Source of the DNA: Aromatoleum diolicum
GTDB taxonomy: Bacteria > Pseudomonadota > Gammaproteobacteria > Burkholderiales > Rhodocyclaceae
NCBI RefSeq assembly: GCF_012910955.1
Contig: NZ_WTVQ01000031.1
Location: forward strand, 1 to 55,762
Reading direction: 5' to 3'
DNA: 55,762 bases
How positions within the stretch are numbered: the stretch's first letter is position 1; each line of letters opens with the position of its first letter. Positions 42,260 through 51,601 of this stretch are shown here, one piece after another. Below the pieces are notes generated by a model. The model was not told the origin of the DNA and did not search any database. It saw only the letters and a list, made by a program, of their open reading frames with translations. Made by a program: the position numbers and the translations under genes.

Positions 42260-42581
42260 ACGCGCCGATGTCATGCGCGGCGAAGCCGTCGCGCTGAAAT
42301 ACAGCAACGGCGACGGTGCCCCGCGGGTGGTGGCAAAAGGCCGCGGCCTGATTGCCCGCGAGATCATCGAACGCGCACAGGAAGCCGGTGTCTTCGTGCA
42401 CGAATCCCCCGAATTGGTGGGACTGCTGATGCAGGTCGACCTTGACGCGCGCATTCCGCCGGAACTCTACGTAGCAATTGCCGAATTACTGGCATGGATC
42501 TATCGGATCGAACAGGGAGGACGTCCCGGGAATACGCTCCCAGGCGCAGAAGCCTTGGCCGCTGAGCCCCGCAGGCCATAG
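42246..42581 (+). CDS. FlhB C-terminal-domain homologue (FhlB/FlhX type)
   Basis: 111 residues corresponding to only the cytoplasmic part of FlhB: EAVALKYSNGDGAPRVVAKGRG, then IIERAQEAGVFVHESPELVGLL and the terminal IPPELYVAIAELLAWIYRIE (fragments). No membrane domain and no NPTH autocleavage motif are seen, so it resembles the FlhB product after cleavage. In other bacteria such stand-alone proteins can partly replace the FlhB C-terminus in the export switch. The overlap with the FliK-like gene suggests the two act together (inference). Confidence 0.85.
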   Translation: MPDDERADVMRGEAVALKYSNGDGAPRVVAKGRGLIAREIIERAQEAGVFVHESPELVGLLMQVDLDARIPPELYVAIAELLAWIYRIEQGGRPGNTLPGAEALAAEPRRP

Positions 42582-42622
42582 TCCATGTTATAAATCGGTC
42601 TTTGGATTCGCTTCCGTTTCGC

Positions 42623-43396
42623 ATGCGCGACCAGTCCGACGACACCAACCCGCTGCAACCCCTTAATCCGGAGACATTTGCACGCTATGCCGTGCACGAC
42701 CGGCGCGAGATTCTGCAATTGCTCAACGCACTGATCGAAAAGCGGGTGCTGCTCACCGCATATGTCGATCGCGGACCGTCATTCATCACGGTGGCGCTGG
42801 CGGTAACCCCGGATGGCGGATCGCTGATCATCGACGCCAGCCCCGACGAGGCGCTCACCGCTCGCGCTGGGAACGCTGCGCAAGTCGTCTGCACGACGCG
42901 CCTGGACAACGTCAGGTTGCAGTTCGCACTGGTTGCACCAGCATGCACCGTGTACGAGAACCGGCCCGCCCTGTGTGCGGCGATTCCGGACAGTATCCTG
43001 CGCCTGCAACGCCGGGAGTATTTCCGCCTTTCCACGCCGCAATCGGATCCACTGATTTGCTCGATCGCACAGGAGTTGCCGGATGGGCGCAAGAAATCCA
43101 TCCCGGTGCGGATCCTGGATATCAGCGGTGGCGGTCTGGCCATTGCCGTACCGCCGGACGATATTTCGTTTGAACCGGGAGCGGAATTCAGTCAGTGCAG
43201 TCTCAAGCTGCCAGACGGTGAGCCATTGGCCGTGCGACTGAAAGTGCGCAACCTGTTTCAGGTCGAAAGGCCGAATGGCGTGAAGGTGATGCGTGCCGGG
43301 TGCGAATTCATCGGGCTGTCGAGCCAGATGACGGCGCGCATCCAGCGCTACATGTTCAAGCTCGAGCGCGAGCGCAAGACCCGGGAACCCGGCTGA
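42623..43396 (+). CDS. ycgR: PilZ-domain flagellar brake protein
   Basis: 257 residues. The N-terminal YcgR domain (about 20-120) is followed by a PilZ domain whose c-di-GMP motif is complete: LQRREYFRL (RxxxR) near residue 132 and DISGGGLAI near residue 170. When bound to c-di-GMP, YcgR slows or biases the motor. The ATG at 42623 is chosen; a TTG seven codons upstream is possible, and neither has a strong ribosome site. It ends at a bidirectional terminator shared with the convergent fliE. The GGDEF protein upstream of fliC could supply its ligand (inference). Confidence 0.93.
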   Translation: MRDQSDDTNPLQPLNPETFARYAVHDRREILQLLNALIEKRVLLTAYVDRGPSFITVALAVTPDGGSLIIDASPDEALTARAGNAAQVVCTTRLDNVRLQFALVAPACTVYENRPALCAAIPDSILRLQRREYFRLSTPQSDPLICSIAQELPDGRKKSIPVRILDISGGGLAIAVPPDDISFEPGAEFSQCSLKLPDGEPLAVRLKVRNLFQVERPNGVKVMRAGCEFIGLSSQMTARIQRYMFKLERERKTREPG

Positions 43397-43424
43397 GGGC
43401 CTCCGCCGCACGCAAACACGGAAC

Positions 43425-43457
43425 AAAAAAAGAGCCGCTCATCGAGCGGCCATTTTT
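43425..43457. terminator. Bidirectional terminator between ycgR and fliE
   Basis: GCCGCTC-atc-GAGCGGC (43434-43450), with seven A on the left and five T on the right, works for both converging genes. Confidence 0.88.
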
Positions 43458-43474
43458 CCTGAATCCAGGCAAAA

Positions 43475-43798
43475 CTAAACCGGCATATTCATGATGTCCT
43501 GATACGCCGTCACCAGACGGTTACGCACCTGGACCATCTGCTGGAATGACAGGCTGGCCTTTTGCAGGTTCACCATCACATCCTGAAGGTTGACGTTCGG
43601 ATCGCCGGTGGAAAATTCCTGCGCCATTCCACGGGCTTCCTGTTGCGCGGCGCTCACGTCCTTGAGGGCACCCTGCAGCACTTCGGCGAAGTCAACGCCA
43701 CCAGCGGCCGGCGTGCTTTGCGCTGCCGACTTGCCTGCCGCGGTTTGCGCCGTGGAGCGCAACTCGCCAATCATCTGATCAATTCCACGCGTATCCAT
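43475..43798 (-). CDS. fliE: Flagellar hook-basal body protein FliE
   Basis: 107 residues. The conserved C-terminal half has VNLQDVMVNLQKASLSFQQMVQVRNRLVTAYQDIMNMPV (two joined parts), diagnostic of FliE, the junction between the MS ring and the rod. The N-terminal half is variable. It is transcribed alone, away from fliF, from a sigma-54 promoter 47 bases upstream; flrC and flrB lie upstream on the same strand. AGGGG precedes the ATG. Confidence 0.96.
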   Translation of the reverse strand: MDTRGIDQMIGELRSTAQTAAGKSAAQSTPAAGGVDFAEVLQGALKDVSAAQQEARGMAQEFSTGDPNVNLQDVMVNLQKASLSFQQMVQVRNRLVTAYQDIMNMPV

Positions 43799-43844
43799 AA
43801 TCTCGACCCCTGAGACCGAGTATCCGTTGCTCCCAGTCTAGCAG

Positions 43845-43860
43845 AGCAATCGCCATGCCA
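43845..43860 (-). promoter_or_regulatory. Sigma-54 (-24/-12) promoter of fliE
   Basis: Minus strand TGGCATGGCGATTGCT against the consensus TGGCAC-N5-TTGCT: GG and GC are 10 bases apart and 14 of the scored context fits with one change. It ends 46 bases before the fliE ATG. The adjacent flrC product is the expected activator. Confidence 0.85.
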
Positions 43861-43957
43861 ATAGGGCGCATGGACAAAATTCGGCCACGCCACACGCTGG
43901 CACCAGACGCAGGCTTATCCGGATACAGCGAAGCCGTCGCGGCGCTCCAGATTACGC

Positions 43958-45379
43958 TTACACCTCATGCCCTTCGTCGCGGTACTGCTGGAGTTTGTAA
44001 CGCAAGGTTCGTTCCGAAATGCCAAGCTTTTCGACAGCGCGCTTGCGCGAGCCACCCACCTCTCGCAGCGTCGCCAGAATGTGCTCGCGCTCGAGATCCT
44101 TCATGTTTGCGGGGCGTGCCAGATCCTTTTCTACCGCTTGCGACCGTCCCAAAACGGCAATATTTTCCGAATGCGCGGCAAGACTTGCCGGTAGAACAGC
44201 TGCGCCAGCACGAGGAGCCGAGTCTGCGGGGGTCGAGGGTCCGGCTGCCACCCAGTTGGGCAAGCACAGATGCACGGTATCGGCGGTGATCGTATCGCCG
44301 CCAGCCAGGATCAGCGCGCGCTGCATCGCGTTCTCCAGCTCACGTACGTTGCCCGGCCAGGCGTGGCACACGAGCAACTGCTCGGCTTCGGGGCTGAGGC
44401 GCGCGCGCCGCTTGAGCACTTCGCCGTGACGGGAAAGAAAATGCCGCGCAAGCGGCAGGATGTCGCCCGGGCGCTCTCGCAGACCGGGGATAACGAGCGG
44501 AAATACATTGAGGCGGTAATACAGGTCCTCGCGGAAACGCCCGGCGGCAACTTCACGCACCATGTCGCGGTTGCTGGTCGCTAGCACCCGGATGTCCAGG
44601 CTCACCGGCTTCTTGCCGCCGACGCGCTCGACCTCGCGCTCCTGCAGTACGCGCAACAGCTTTGCCTGCAGGCCCAGCGGCATTTCCGAAATTTCGTCGA
44701 GCAGGATGGTGCCATCCTGCGCCTGCTCGAACTTGCCCGGCTGGGCCGTCTGCGCCCCCGTAAAGGCGCCTTTCTCGTAGCCGAACAGTGTGGCTTCGAG
44801 CAGGTTCTCGGGAATCGCTGCGCAATTGATCGCCACGAAGGGCCCGCCGCGGCGTGACGAATGGACGTGGATGTAGCGCGCGAACACTTCCTTGCCGGTG
44901 CCCGATTCGCCGGTAAGGAGGACGGTTGCATCGGTGTCGGCCACACGCGCGGCCATCGCCAGCAGATTGCGCGTATGCGGATCGTCGGCGACCATGTCAT
45001 CGGCGCTGGGCGGCTGGGCGGCATAGCGCCGGACATGCTCCAGCAGCACTTCCGGCTCGAAGGGCTTCATCAGGAAGTCGCAGGCACCACCGCGCATTGC
45101 CGAGACTGCCTTGTCCACCTCGCCGTAAGCAGTCATCAACAATACCGGCAATTGCGGCAGGCGCGAGCGGATTTCGCCGAGCAGTTGCAATCCGTCCATC
45201 GGCTGCATGCGCAGGTCGCTTACGACGAGGTTGAACGCCTGGCGACCGATTTCGATCAGCGCAGACGGGCCGCCGTCCACGCCGGTGACGCGATGGCCGC
45301 CCATTTCCAGCGTCAGGCACACGGCATCGCGCAGCGCGGCGTCGTCCTCGACGACCAGAATATTGATCTTTTCGATCAT
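43958..45379 (-). CDS. flrC: Sigma-54-dependent flagellar response regulator
   Basis: 473 residues. Receiver domain with D55 (LVVSDLRMQP) and K105 region FLMKPF; AAA+ domain with Walker A GESGTGKE (157-164) and the sigma-54-contacting GAFTGA (204-209), Walker B ILLDEIS; and a Fis-type helix-turn-helix at the end (GGSRKRAVEKLGISERTLRYKL, fragments). This is the FlrC/FleR class that activates basal-body and hook genes. It overlaps the kinase gene by ATGA. No flrA/fleQ master regulator is in the window. Confidence 0.94.
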   Translation of the reverse strand: MIEKINILVVEDDAALRDAVCLTLEMGGHRVTGVDGGPSALIEIGRQAFNLVVSDLRMQPMDGLQLLGEIRSRLPQLPVLLMTAYGEVDKAVSAMRGGACDFLMKPFEPEVLLEHVRRYAAQPPSADDMVADDPHTRNLLAMAARVADTDATVLLTGESGTGKEVFARYIHVHSSRRGGPFVAINCAAIPENLLEATLFGYEKGAFTGAQTAQPGKFEQAQDGTILLDEISEMPLGLQAKLLRVLQEREVERVGGKKPVSLDIRVLATSNRDMVREVAAGRFREDLYYRLNVFPLVIPGLRERPGDILPLARHFLSRHGEVLKRRARLSPEAEQLLVCHAWPGNVRELENAMQRALILAGGDTITADTVHLCLPNWVAAGPSTPADSAPRAGAAVLPASLAAHSENIAVLGRSQAVEKDLARPANMKDLEREHILATLREVGGSRKRAVEKLGISERTLRYKLQQYRDEGHEV

Positions 45380-46554
45380 GTGAAGTCCTTGGAGTTCTGT
45401 CCCGATTCGCCCTCTTCGGGGCGCAGCAGCGGCAAGCTAAGGGTAAACAGCGACCCTTTGCCCAGGCTGGATTCGACCGCGATGTCACCGCCGTGACCAC
45501 GTGCAACCCCGCGCGCAATCGCCAGCCCGAGGCCGGTACCGTCTGCCCGGGTGGTGAAGAAGGGGTCGAACAAGCGTGTCTGGTGTGCCGCCTCGATGCC
45601 GCGGCCGTTGTCGCTGACGCGGAAACACACGCTCTCGCCTTCGAGCGTTGCCGCAAGCGCCACGCTGCCCGCGGCATCGGTGGCCTGGATGGCGTTCTCC
45701 AGCAGGTTGGTGAGTGCCCCTCCGAGCGCCTTGCGGTCACCCAGCAAGGTCAGTTCGCCGCAGTCGCAGTGCGAGGAGAACTCGATCTGACGTGCGCGCG
45801 CCAGCGGTTCGAGGGTGTGCACGAGCTCGCCGACCAGATCACAGATGCCGAAGCGCTGTCGCCCGAGACTGTCTCCGCGCGCAAACAGCAGCATGTCGCG
45901 AATCAGGCGTTCCAGATAACGCAGGCGCTCGATGGCACGGTCGGCCACCCGTGTACGGTCGGCGGGGGCGAGTTCGGGCTGACGCAGGTTCCCCGTATAC
46001 AACAGTGCCGCGGCCAGCGGCGTGCGCAGCTGGTGCGCCAGGCCGGCGACCATCTCGCCCATCGCGGCGAGCCGCTCGTTACGCTCGGCCTGCAGGCGCA
46101 TGCGGTGGGTATCGGTGACATCGTGAAGCAGGATGATGCGCCCTTCTCCGGACTCCAGTGCCGCCTCGGAGAGCGAGACGCGCCGTGCCCCCACTTCGTC
46201 GCCAAGATTGAGTTCGCCCGGCGTTTCGGTAGCGATCAGTCGAACGGCCAGCTCATCCCAGCACCGGCCGGCAAGCCCCGTACCCAACAGGCTTTCCGCG
46301 GCGCGATTGAACTGCACGACATGACCGCCGCGGTCGAGCATCACCACCCCCGCCGGCAGCGCACCAAGCAGCACGGTGAGCCGCTCGGTAAGTTGCGCGA
46401 CCTGTCCCTGCAGCGCGTTGTAGGCGGTCGACAACTCTTCGGATGCACGCGAGAACATCGCAAATGCTTCGGCCAGCTGCGCGGCGTCAAGGCGCTGTGG
46501 CGCACCAGGCGCGGGCCCGGCCGGCGTACCGGGAGATGGCGAGTCAGCAGACAT
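45376..46554 (-). CDS. flrB: Flagellar sensor histidine kinase
   Basis: 392 residues, soluble. An N-terminal helical segment, one PAS domain (about 75-165, LPAGVVMLDRGGHVVQFNRAAE), the HisKA motif AGLAHQLRTPLAAALLY with its phospho-histidine near residue 180, and an ATPase domain with LTNLLENAIQAT, SDNGRGIE and GTGLGLAIARG. The lack of membrane helices fits FlrB/FleS, which sense the assembly state inside the cell. The ATG at 46554 is preferred to an upstream TTG at 46617. It is the first gene of the flrB-flrC pair and divergent from fliF. Confidence 0.92.
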   Translation of the reverse strand: MSADSPSPGTPAGPAPGAPQRLDAAQLAEAFAMFSRASEELSTAYNALQGQVAQLTERLTVLLGALPAGVVMLDRGGHVVQFNRAAESLLGTGLAGRCWDELAVRLIATETPGELNLGDEVGARRVSLSEAALESGEGRIILLHDVTDTHRMRLQAERNERLAAMGEMVAGLAHQLRTPLAAALLYTGNLRQPELAPADRTRVADRAIERLRYLERLIRDMLLFARGDSLGRQRFGICDLVGELVHTLEPLARARQIEFSSHCDCGELTLLGDRKALGGALTNLLENAIQATDAAGSVALAATLEGESVCFRVSDNGRGIEAAHQTRLFDPFFTTRADGTGLGLAIARGVARGHGGDIAVESSLGKGSLFTLSLPLLRPEEGESGQNSKDFT

Positions 46555-46621
46555 GGCGTGCAGATCCGATTTCACGGCTGGCAGATTAAGCCGTGGTGGG
46601 TCTATGGTAACCGGCAAATAG

Positions 46622-46642
46622 GCGGCAAAAAATGCCGCTTTT
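46622..46642. other. Hairpin with T-run between flrB and fliF
   Basis: GCGGCA-aaaaa-TGCCGC followed by TTTT on the plus strand. It lies in the 160-base divergent region ahead of fliF, so it could attenuate fliF transcription or simply insulate the two operons. Confidence 0.5.
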
Positions 46643-46716
46643 CCACTCGCACGATTTGCCTTCGCGGACGGACAATGCGGTCATCGGAAAATGTGACGTA
46701 ATTCAAGGACTCGACC

Positions 46717-48369
46717 ATGGCTACCGCCGACACCGCCGCAGCGCGGGGAACGCCACTGCCGGCCCAGCAGGCGTTGCAGCGCTTCAATGAATTGAGCCAG
46801 CGTCAGAAACTCGCGGCTGCGGCCGCCATTGCCATCGCCGTGGCGATGCTGGTCGGCGTGTGGCTATGGACACGCGCGCCCGACTACGCCGTGCTGTTTT
46901 CCAACCTGGAAGAGCGCGACGGCGGCGCCATCGTCACCGCCTTGCAGCAGCAGAACGTGCCCTACCGTTTTTCGCCCGGCGGCGGCGCGATCCTGATCCC
47001 CTCGCAGATGGTGCACGACGTTCGCCTGCGCCTTGCCGCCCAAGGCCTGCCGAAAGGCGGTCTGGTCGGTTTCGAGCTGATGGAGAATCAGAAGCTCGGC
47101 GTATCGCAGTTTCATGAGCAGGTGAATTTCCAGCGCGCGCTCGAAGGTGAGCTGGCACGCACGATCCAGTCGATTGCGTCGGTCGCATCGGCGCGCGTGC
47201 ATCTGGCAATTCCGAAGCAGTCCGGCTTCCTGCGCGACGAACAGAAGCCCACCGCTTCGGTTATGGTGAATCTTCACCCGGGACGCAACATGGACGCCAC
47301 GCAGGTGGCGGGCGTCGTGCATCTGATCGCATCCAGCGTGCCGCAACTAGCCAATGATCGCGTCAGCGTGGTCGACCAGAACGGCACGCTGCTCACCCAT
47401 CGGGCCGACCCCCTGCGCACTGCAGGTCTGGACGCAACTCAACTGAGCTATGTGCGCGAGGTCGAATCCGGCTATATCCGCCGCATCGAAACGATCCTGA
47501 ACCCGATCGTGGGGGCGGAAAACTTCAAGGCACAAGTCACCGCCGACGTCGATTTCAACCAGGTCGAGGCGACCGCCGAAACCTTCAAACCGAACCCCTC
47601 GCCCGATCAGGCCATCCGCAGTCAGCAGACCAATGAACAGGGCATGCGTGATCCCGCTGCGCAGGGCGTACCCGGCGCACTGAGCAATCAGCCGCCGGTG
47701 CCGGCGACGGCGCCGATCACCTCGCCCAGCGTCGCGAGCGGAACGACAGCCGGACCCGTTGCCGCATTCAATGGCAACCGGGCTGCGACGATCAACTACG
47801 AACTCGACCGTACCATCCAGCACACGCGGCAGGCGCTCGGCCAGGTGCGCCGGTTGTCCGTCGCCGTCGTGGTGAATCACCGCAATGAAACGTTGCCTAA
47901 TGGCGTGACACGAACGGTCGCGCTCTCTGACGATGAGATCGCACGCATCACCAACCTGGTACGCGAGGCGATGGGTTTCAGCCAACCGCGTGGCGACAGC
48001 CTCAACGTTTCGAGTGCCCCGTTCACCACGGCGAAGGGCGATGTGGCGCCGGCGCTGCCGGTGTGGAAGGATCCCGAGATGGTCGACCTGGGCAAGGAAG
48101 CACTCAAGTATGCGGTGATTCTGATCGCCCTGGCCTTCGTATACTTCGGTGTCATCCGTCCCTTGCTGCGCAGCGTTGCGCCGCCGCCCGCCGCGACGGA
48201 AACCGAAGAAGAGGACGAGGATGCAGTGGTCAGCCTGTCGCATGGTGTCCCTGCGTCAAACTTCGACGACAAACTGGCGCGCGCCAAGGAACTGGCCAAA
48301 TCCGATCCGAGGGTGGTGGCGAACCTGATCAAGGAATGGATGGGTTCCAATGAGGACGGGAAGAAATGA
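46717..48369 (+). CDS. fliF: Flagellar MS-ring protein
   Basis: 550 residues. Transmembrane helix near 32-50 (AAAIAIAVAMLVGVWLW), the ring-building domains starting DYAVLFSNLEERDGGAIVTAL (two joined parts), and LALRVHLAIPKQSGF-type sequence in the second domain. A Pro/Ala/Thr-rich disordered stretch lies near 295-350, a second helix near 465-485 (ALKYAVILIALAFVYFGVI), and a C-terminal tail binds FliG. It forms the MS ring and the housing of the export gate. AAGGA precedes the ATG. fliG overlaps by ATGA. Confidence 0.98.
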   Translation: MATADTAAARGTPLPAQQALQRFNELSQRQKLAAAAAIAIAVAMLVGVWLWTRAPDYAVLFSNLEERDGGAIVTALQQQNVPYRFSPGGGAILIPSQMVHDVRLRLAAQGLPKGGLVGFELMENQKLGVSQFHEQVNFQRALEGELARTIQSIASVASARVHLAIPKQSGFLRDEQKPTASVMVNLHPGRNMDATQVAGVVHLIASSVPQLANDRVSVVDQNGTLLTHRADPLRTAGLDATQLSYVREVESGYIRRIETILNPIVGAENFKAQVTADVDFNQVEATAETFKPNPSPDQAIRSQQTNEQGMRDPAAQGVPGALSNQPPVPATAPITSPSVASGTTAGPVAAFNGNRAATINYELDRTIQHTRQALGQVRRLSVAVVVNHRNETLPNGVTRTVALSDDEIARITNLVREAMGFSQPRGDSLNVSSAPFTTAKGDVAPALPVWKDPEMVDLGKEALKYAVILIALAFVYFGVIRPLLRSVAPPPAATETEEEDEDAVVSLSHGVPASNFDDKLARAKELAKSDPRVVANLIKEWMGSNEDGKK

Positions 48370-49367
48370 GCACGCCTGAAGAAGGTCTGGAAAAAAGCGC
48401 GCTGCTGCTGCTGGCACTAGGCTCCGACGAAGCGGCCGAAGTCCTCAAATTGCTGGGACCGAAGGAAGTGCAGAAACTCGGTATGGCGATGGCCACGCTG
48501 CCGTCGCAACAACGCACGCGTGTCGAAGCGGTGCTCGACGAACTCGACGCCCACCACCTGAAAGGCGCACCGGTCGAAGCGGACGAGGAACAGATCCGCG
48601 CGATGCTGACCAAGGCACTTGGCGACGACCGCGCCGGTCACATTATCGCGCGCGTATTGCAGGGATCGGACACGGCGGGTATCGAAAGCCTGAAATGGAT
48701 GGATGCAGCAACCGCGGCCGACCTGATCAAGAATGAACACCCGCAGATCATCGCAACGATTCTCGTGCACCTGGAGTTCGACCAGGCGGGCGAGATCCTC
48801 AAACAGTTTCCGGACCGTCTGCGCAACGACGTGATCCTGCGCATCGCCACGCTCGACGGCGTTCAGCCGACCGCATTGAAGGAACTGAACGAGGCGCTCG
48901 GACGCATGCTGTCGGGTGCATCCGCAGTCAAGAAAGCGTCAATGGGGGGTGTAAGGCACGCCGCCGAAATTCTCAACTTCGTCGGCGCGGGCGCGGAGAC
49001 GGCCGTGCTCGACAACGTGCGCGAATACGACCCGGAACTCGCACAGAAGATTCTCGACGAGATGTTCGTGTTCGAAAACATCATGGACATCGACGATCGC
49101 GGCGTGCAGACGCTGCTGCGCGAGGTACAGTCGGATTCCCTGGTGACTGCGCTCAAGGGTGCAGCCCCCGAACTGCGCGAAAAGATCTTCAAGAACATGT
49201 CCCAGCGCGCAGCCGATATGCTGCGCGAGGATCTCGAATCCAAGGGGCCGGTGCGCCTGTCGGAAGTCGAGGCGGAGCAGAAGGAAATCCTCAAGATCGT
49301 TCGCCGCCTGGCCGAGGAAGGCCAGATCATGCTGGGCGGCAAGGGAAGCGAAGATGCTTTCGTGTAA
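48366..49367 (+). CDS. fliG: Flagellar motor switch protein FliG
   Basis: 333 residues. N-terminal FliF-binding domain (KSALLLLALGSDEAAEVLKLL), middle domain with the EHPQ motif (KNEHPQIIATILVHL), and C-terminal torque domain with the charged helix LREKIFKNMSQRAADMLREDLE (two joined parts) that faces the stator. It couples proton flow to rotation. It overlaps fliF by ATGA, and fliH follows. Confidence 0.98.
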   Translation: MSTPEEGLEKSALLLLALGSDEAAEVLKLLGPKEVQKLGMAMATLPSQQRTRVEAVLDELDAHHLKGAPVEADEEQIRAMLTKALGDDRAGHIIARVLQGSDTAGIESLKWMDAATAADLIKNEHPQIIATILVHLEFDQAGEILKQFPDRLRNDVILRIATLDGVQPTALKELNEALGRMLSGASAVKKASMGGVRHAAEILNFVGAGAETAVLDNVREYDPELAQKILDEMFVFENIMDIDDRGVQTLLREVQSDSLVTALKGAAPELREKIFKNMSQRAADMLREDLESKGPVRLSEVEAEQKEILKIVRRLAEEGQIMLGGKGSEDAFV

Positions 49368-49406
49368 ATGCTCCAATCATCCGCAGCACGACAGCCGAGG
49401 GCGCCC

Positions 49407-50096
49407 ATGAGCATTTCGCGCCACCAGGCGGTGGGGGCCTACCGGCGCTGGGAGCCGCCCTCGTTGGACGACCCCGGGCAGGCGCAGGTCCACGTGACAC
49501 CGGCGGAGCCCGAGCCACTTCCTCCACCCGAACCGCCCGCGGCCTCACTTCCCGAGCCGGCACCGGAGCCGACAATCCAGCTGCCGACCGCCGCCGATAT
49601 CGAAGCGATGTACGAGGATGCGCGCCGCGAGGGCTACACCGCCGGTTTCGCGGAAGGGGCCGAACTGGCGCGCCAGCAGGCGGAACGGCTCGCCGACCTC
49701 GCTAACGACCTCGATGAGTCGCTCAAACGCCTGGACCAGGACGTTGCCGAGGAGGTCGTCGCGCTCGCGGTCGAAATCGCACGCCAGATGGTGCGCCACA
49801 CCCTCGCCGATCATCCGTCGACGATCAACGACACGGTGCGGACAGCACTTCACCAGTTGCCGCAGTCCCAGGTGCGCATTCACGTGCATCCGGACGATAT
49901 GGCGCTCGTTCGCGAGTTTCTTGCGGAGCAATCCGTACACGTCCACCACCAGCTTCTCGAGGATGACAGCGTCACCCGCGGCGGCTGCCGCCTGCACACA
50001 CCCAGTGGCGAAATCGACGCCACGCTCGAGACCCGCTGGCGGCGAATCCTCGAAGGCCTCGGCCGCGGCGACACGGCATGGGAGGAAAAGGCCTGA
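49407..50096 (+). CDS. fliH: Flagellar export ATPase regulator FliH
   Basis: 229 residues. A Pro/Glu-rich N-terminal part (about 25-60), a coiled coil with small-residue repeats ([20 protein letters not shown]) near 75-105, and a C-terminal domain [18 protein letters not shown] typical of FliH. It holds FliI to the switch and restrains its ATPase. The ATG at 49407 has GAGGG just upstream; an earlier ATG at 49368 lies directly after the fliG stop without a ribosome site. Confidence 0.92.
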   Translation: MSISRHQAVGAYRRWEPPSLDDPGQAQVHVTPAEPEPLPPPEPPAASLPEPAPEPTIQLPTAADIEAMYEDARREGYTAGFAEGAELARQQAERLADLANDLDESLKRLDQDVAEEVVALAVEIARQMVRHTLADHPSTINDTVRTALHQLPQSQVRIHVHPDDMALVREFLAEQSVHVHHQLLEDDSVTRGGCRLHTPSGEIDATLETRWRRILEGLGRGDTAWEEKA

Positions 50097-50098
50097 CC

Positions 50099-51496
50099 AT
50101 GCGCCACGCCGATGCCTGGACCAGCTATCTCGCCGAACACCGCCGGCTGCTCGGTACGATCTCCCCGTTCGAGGTGTCGGGGCGCCTGACCCGCATCAAC
50201 GGCTTGGTGATGGAAGCCGCGGGGCTGCGGCTGCCTCTCGGCGCTGACTGCCGCATCACTGCCAGCGGCGGAGCAACCGTCGAAGCGGAAGTGGTCGGCT
50301 TCAATGGCGACAAGCTGTACCTGATGCCCACCGACGACGTGTTCGGGCTGGCCCCCGGCGCCCCCGTGATGCCGGTCGAACCGCGGTCGGCGCGACTCGC
50401 AGTTGGCGCCAAACCGGTCCCGCGGCGGCGCACATCGGATCGCGCCAAACACCTGCCGGTGGGCGACAAATTGCTCGGACGCGTGGTCGATGGCGCCGGG
50501 CGTCCGCTCGATGGCCTCGGCCCCCTCGACAGCGCGGAGAGCCGTTCGCTGCAGAGCCGCCCGTTCAATCCGCTGACGCGGGCGCCGATCAACACTGCGC
50601 TCGATGTCGGCATTCGCGCGATCAACGCACTGCTCACGGTCGGACGCGGGCAGCGGCTCGGCCTGTTCGCCGGTTCCGGCGTCGGCAAGTCGGTACTGAT
50701 CGGCATGATGGCCCGCTATACCGCGGCAGACGTGATCGTCGTCGGCCTGATCGGCGAGCGGGGTCGCGAAGTCAAGGAATTCATCGAACAGAACCTCGGC
50801 GCCGAGGGCCGTGCTCGCTCCGTCGTCGTCGCCGCGCCCGCCGATACCAGTCCGCTGATGCGCCTGCAAGGTGCTGCCTACGCCACCACCATCGCCGAAT
50901 ATTTCCGCGATCACGGCAAACAGGTACTGCTGATCATGGATTCGCTGACACGCTATGCGATGGCGCAACGCGAGATTGCCCTCGCGATCGGCGAACCACC
51001 GGTTACGCGCGGCTACCCTCCAAGCGTGTTCGCGCGCCTGCCTGCGCTGGTGGAACGCGCCGGCAACGGCCTCGAAGGCAGCGGTTCGATCACGGCGTTC
51101 TACACCGTGCTGGCCGAAGGCGACGACCAGCAGGATCCGATCGCCGACTCGGCACGGGCAATCCTCGACGGCCACTTCGTGCTCTCGCGTTCGCTGGCCG
51201 ACCAGGGCCACTATCCTGCCATCGACATCGAACAATCCATCTCCCGCGCGATGCATGGACTTGTCAGCCAGGAGCACTTCGATCTCGTGCGACGCTTCAA
51301 GCAACTCTTTTCGCGCTATCAGCGTTCGCGCGACCTGATCGCTGTCGGCGCTTACCAGCCCGGCTCCGACCCGCTGCTCGACAAGGCGGTGGCGATGTAC
51401 CCCAAGCTCGAGGCCTTCCTGCAGCAACGCATCAACGAGCAGGAAACCTACACCCAAGCGACCGCACATCTGGACGCGTTGTTTGCGACCGGGTGA
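50099..51496 (+). CDS. fliI: Flagellum-specific export ATPase
   Basis: 465 residues, F1-beta-like. Walker [12 protein letters not shown] near residue 195, Walker [13 protein letters not shown] near residue 278, arginine-finger region and the C-terminal helix bundle are present. It energises loading of export substrates. The ATG at 50099 is 2 bases beyond the fliH stop; an ATG at 50078 overlaps the GGAGG site and is less likely. Confidence 0.97.
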   Translation: MRHADAWTSYLAEHRRLLGTISPFEVSGRLTRINGLVMEAAGLRLPLGADCRITASGGATVEAEVVGFNGDKLYLMPTDDVFGLAPGAPVMPVEPRSARLAVGAKPVPRRRTSDRAKHLPVGDKLLGRVVDGAGRPLDGLGPLDSAESRSLQSRPFNPLTRAPINTALDVGIRAINALLTVGRGQRLGLFAGSGVGKSVLIGMMARYTAADVIVVGLIGERGREVKEFIEQNLGAEGRARSVVVAAPADTSPLMRLQGAAYATTIAEYFRDHGKQVLLIMDSLTRYAMAQREIALAIGEPPVTRGYPPSVFARLPALVERAGNGLEGSGSITAFYTVLAEGDDQQDPIADSARAILDGHFVLSRSLADQGHYPAIDIEQSISRAMHGLVSQEHFDLVRRFKQLFSRYQRSRDLIAVGAYQPGSDPLLDKAVAMYPKLEAFLQQRINEQETYTQATAHLDALFATG

Positions 51497-51601
51497 CTTG
51501 TCGCACAAGCGGGAATCCGAATCACCTCTTACAATTAGCAGTACAACACTTCCGTGCACTGCCGGTTTGCGGCGGCATCGGGCACAGGCGACACGTTCAC
51601 G

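Noticed and set aside
42580-42622. Possible sigma-28 promoter before ycgR
   Set aside because: TAAA is present but the GCCGATAA half is not; ycgR is more likely read from upstream.
46555-46716. Sigma-54 promoter for fliF
   Set aside because: Several GG...GC pairs were tried; spacings were 8, 9, 11 or 12, or the TTGC context was absent.
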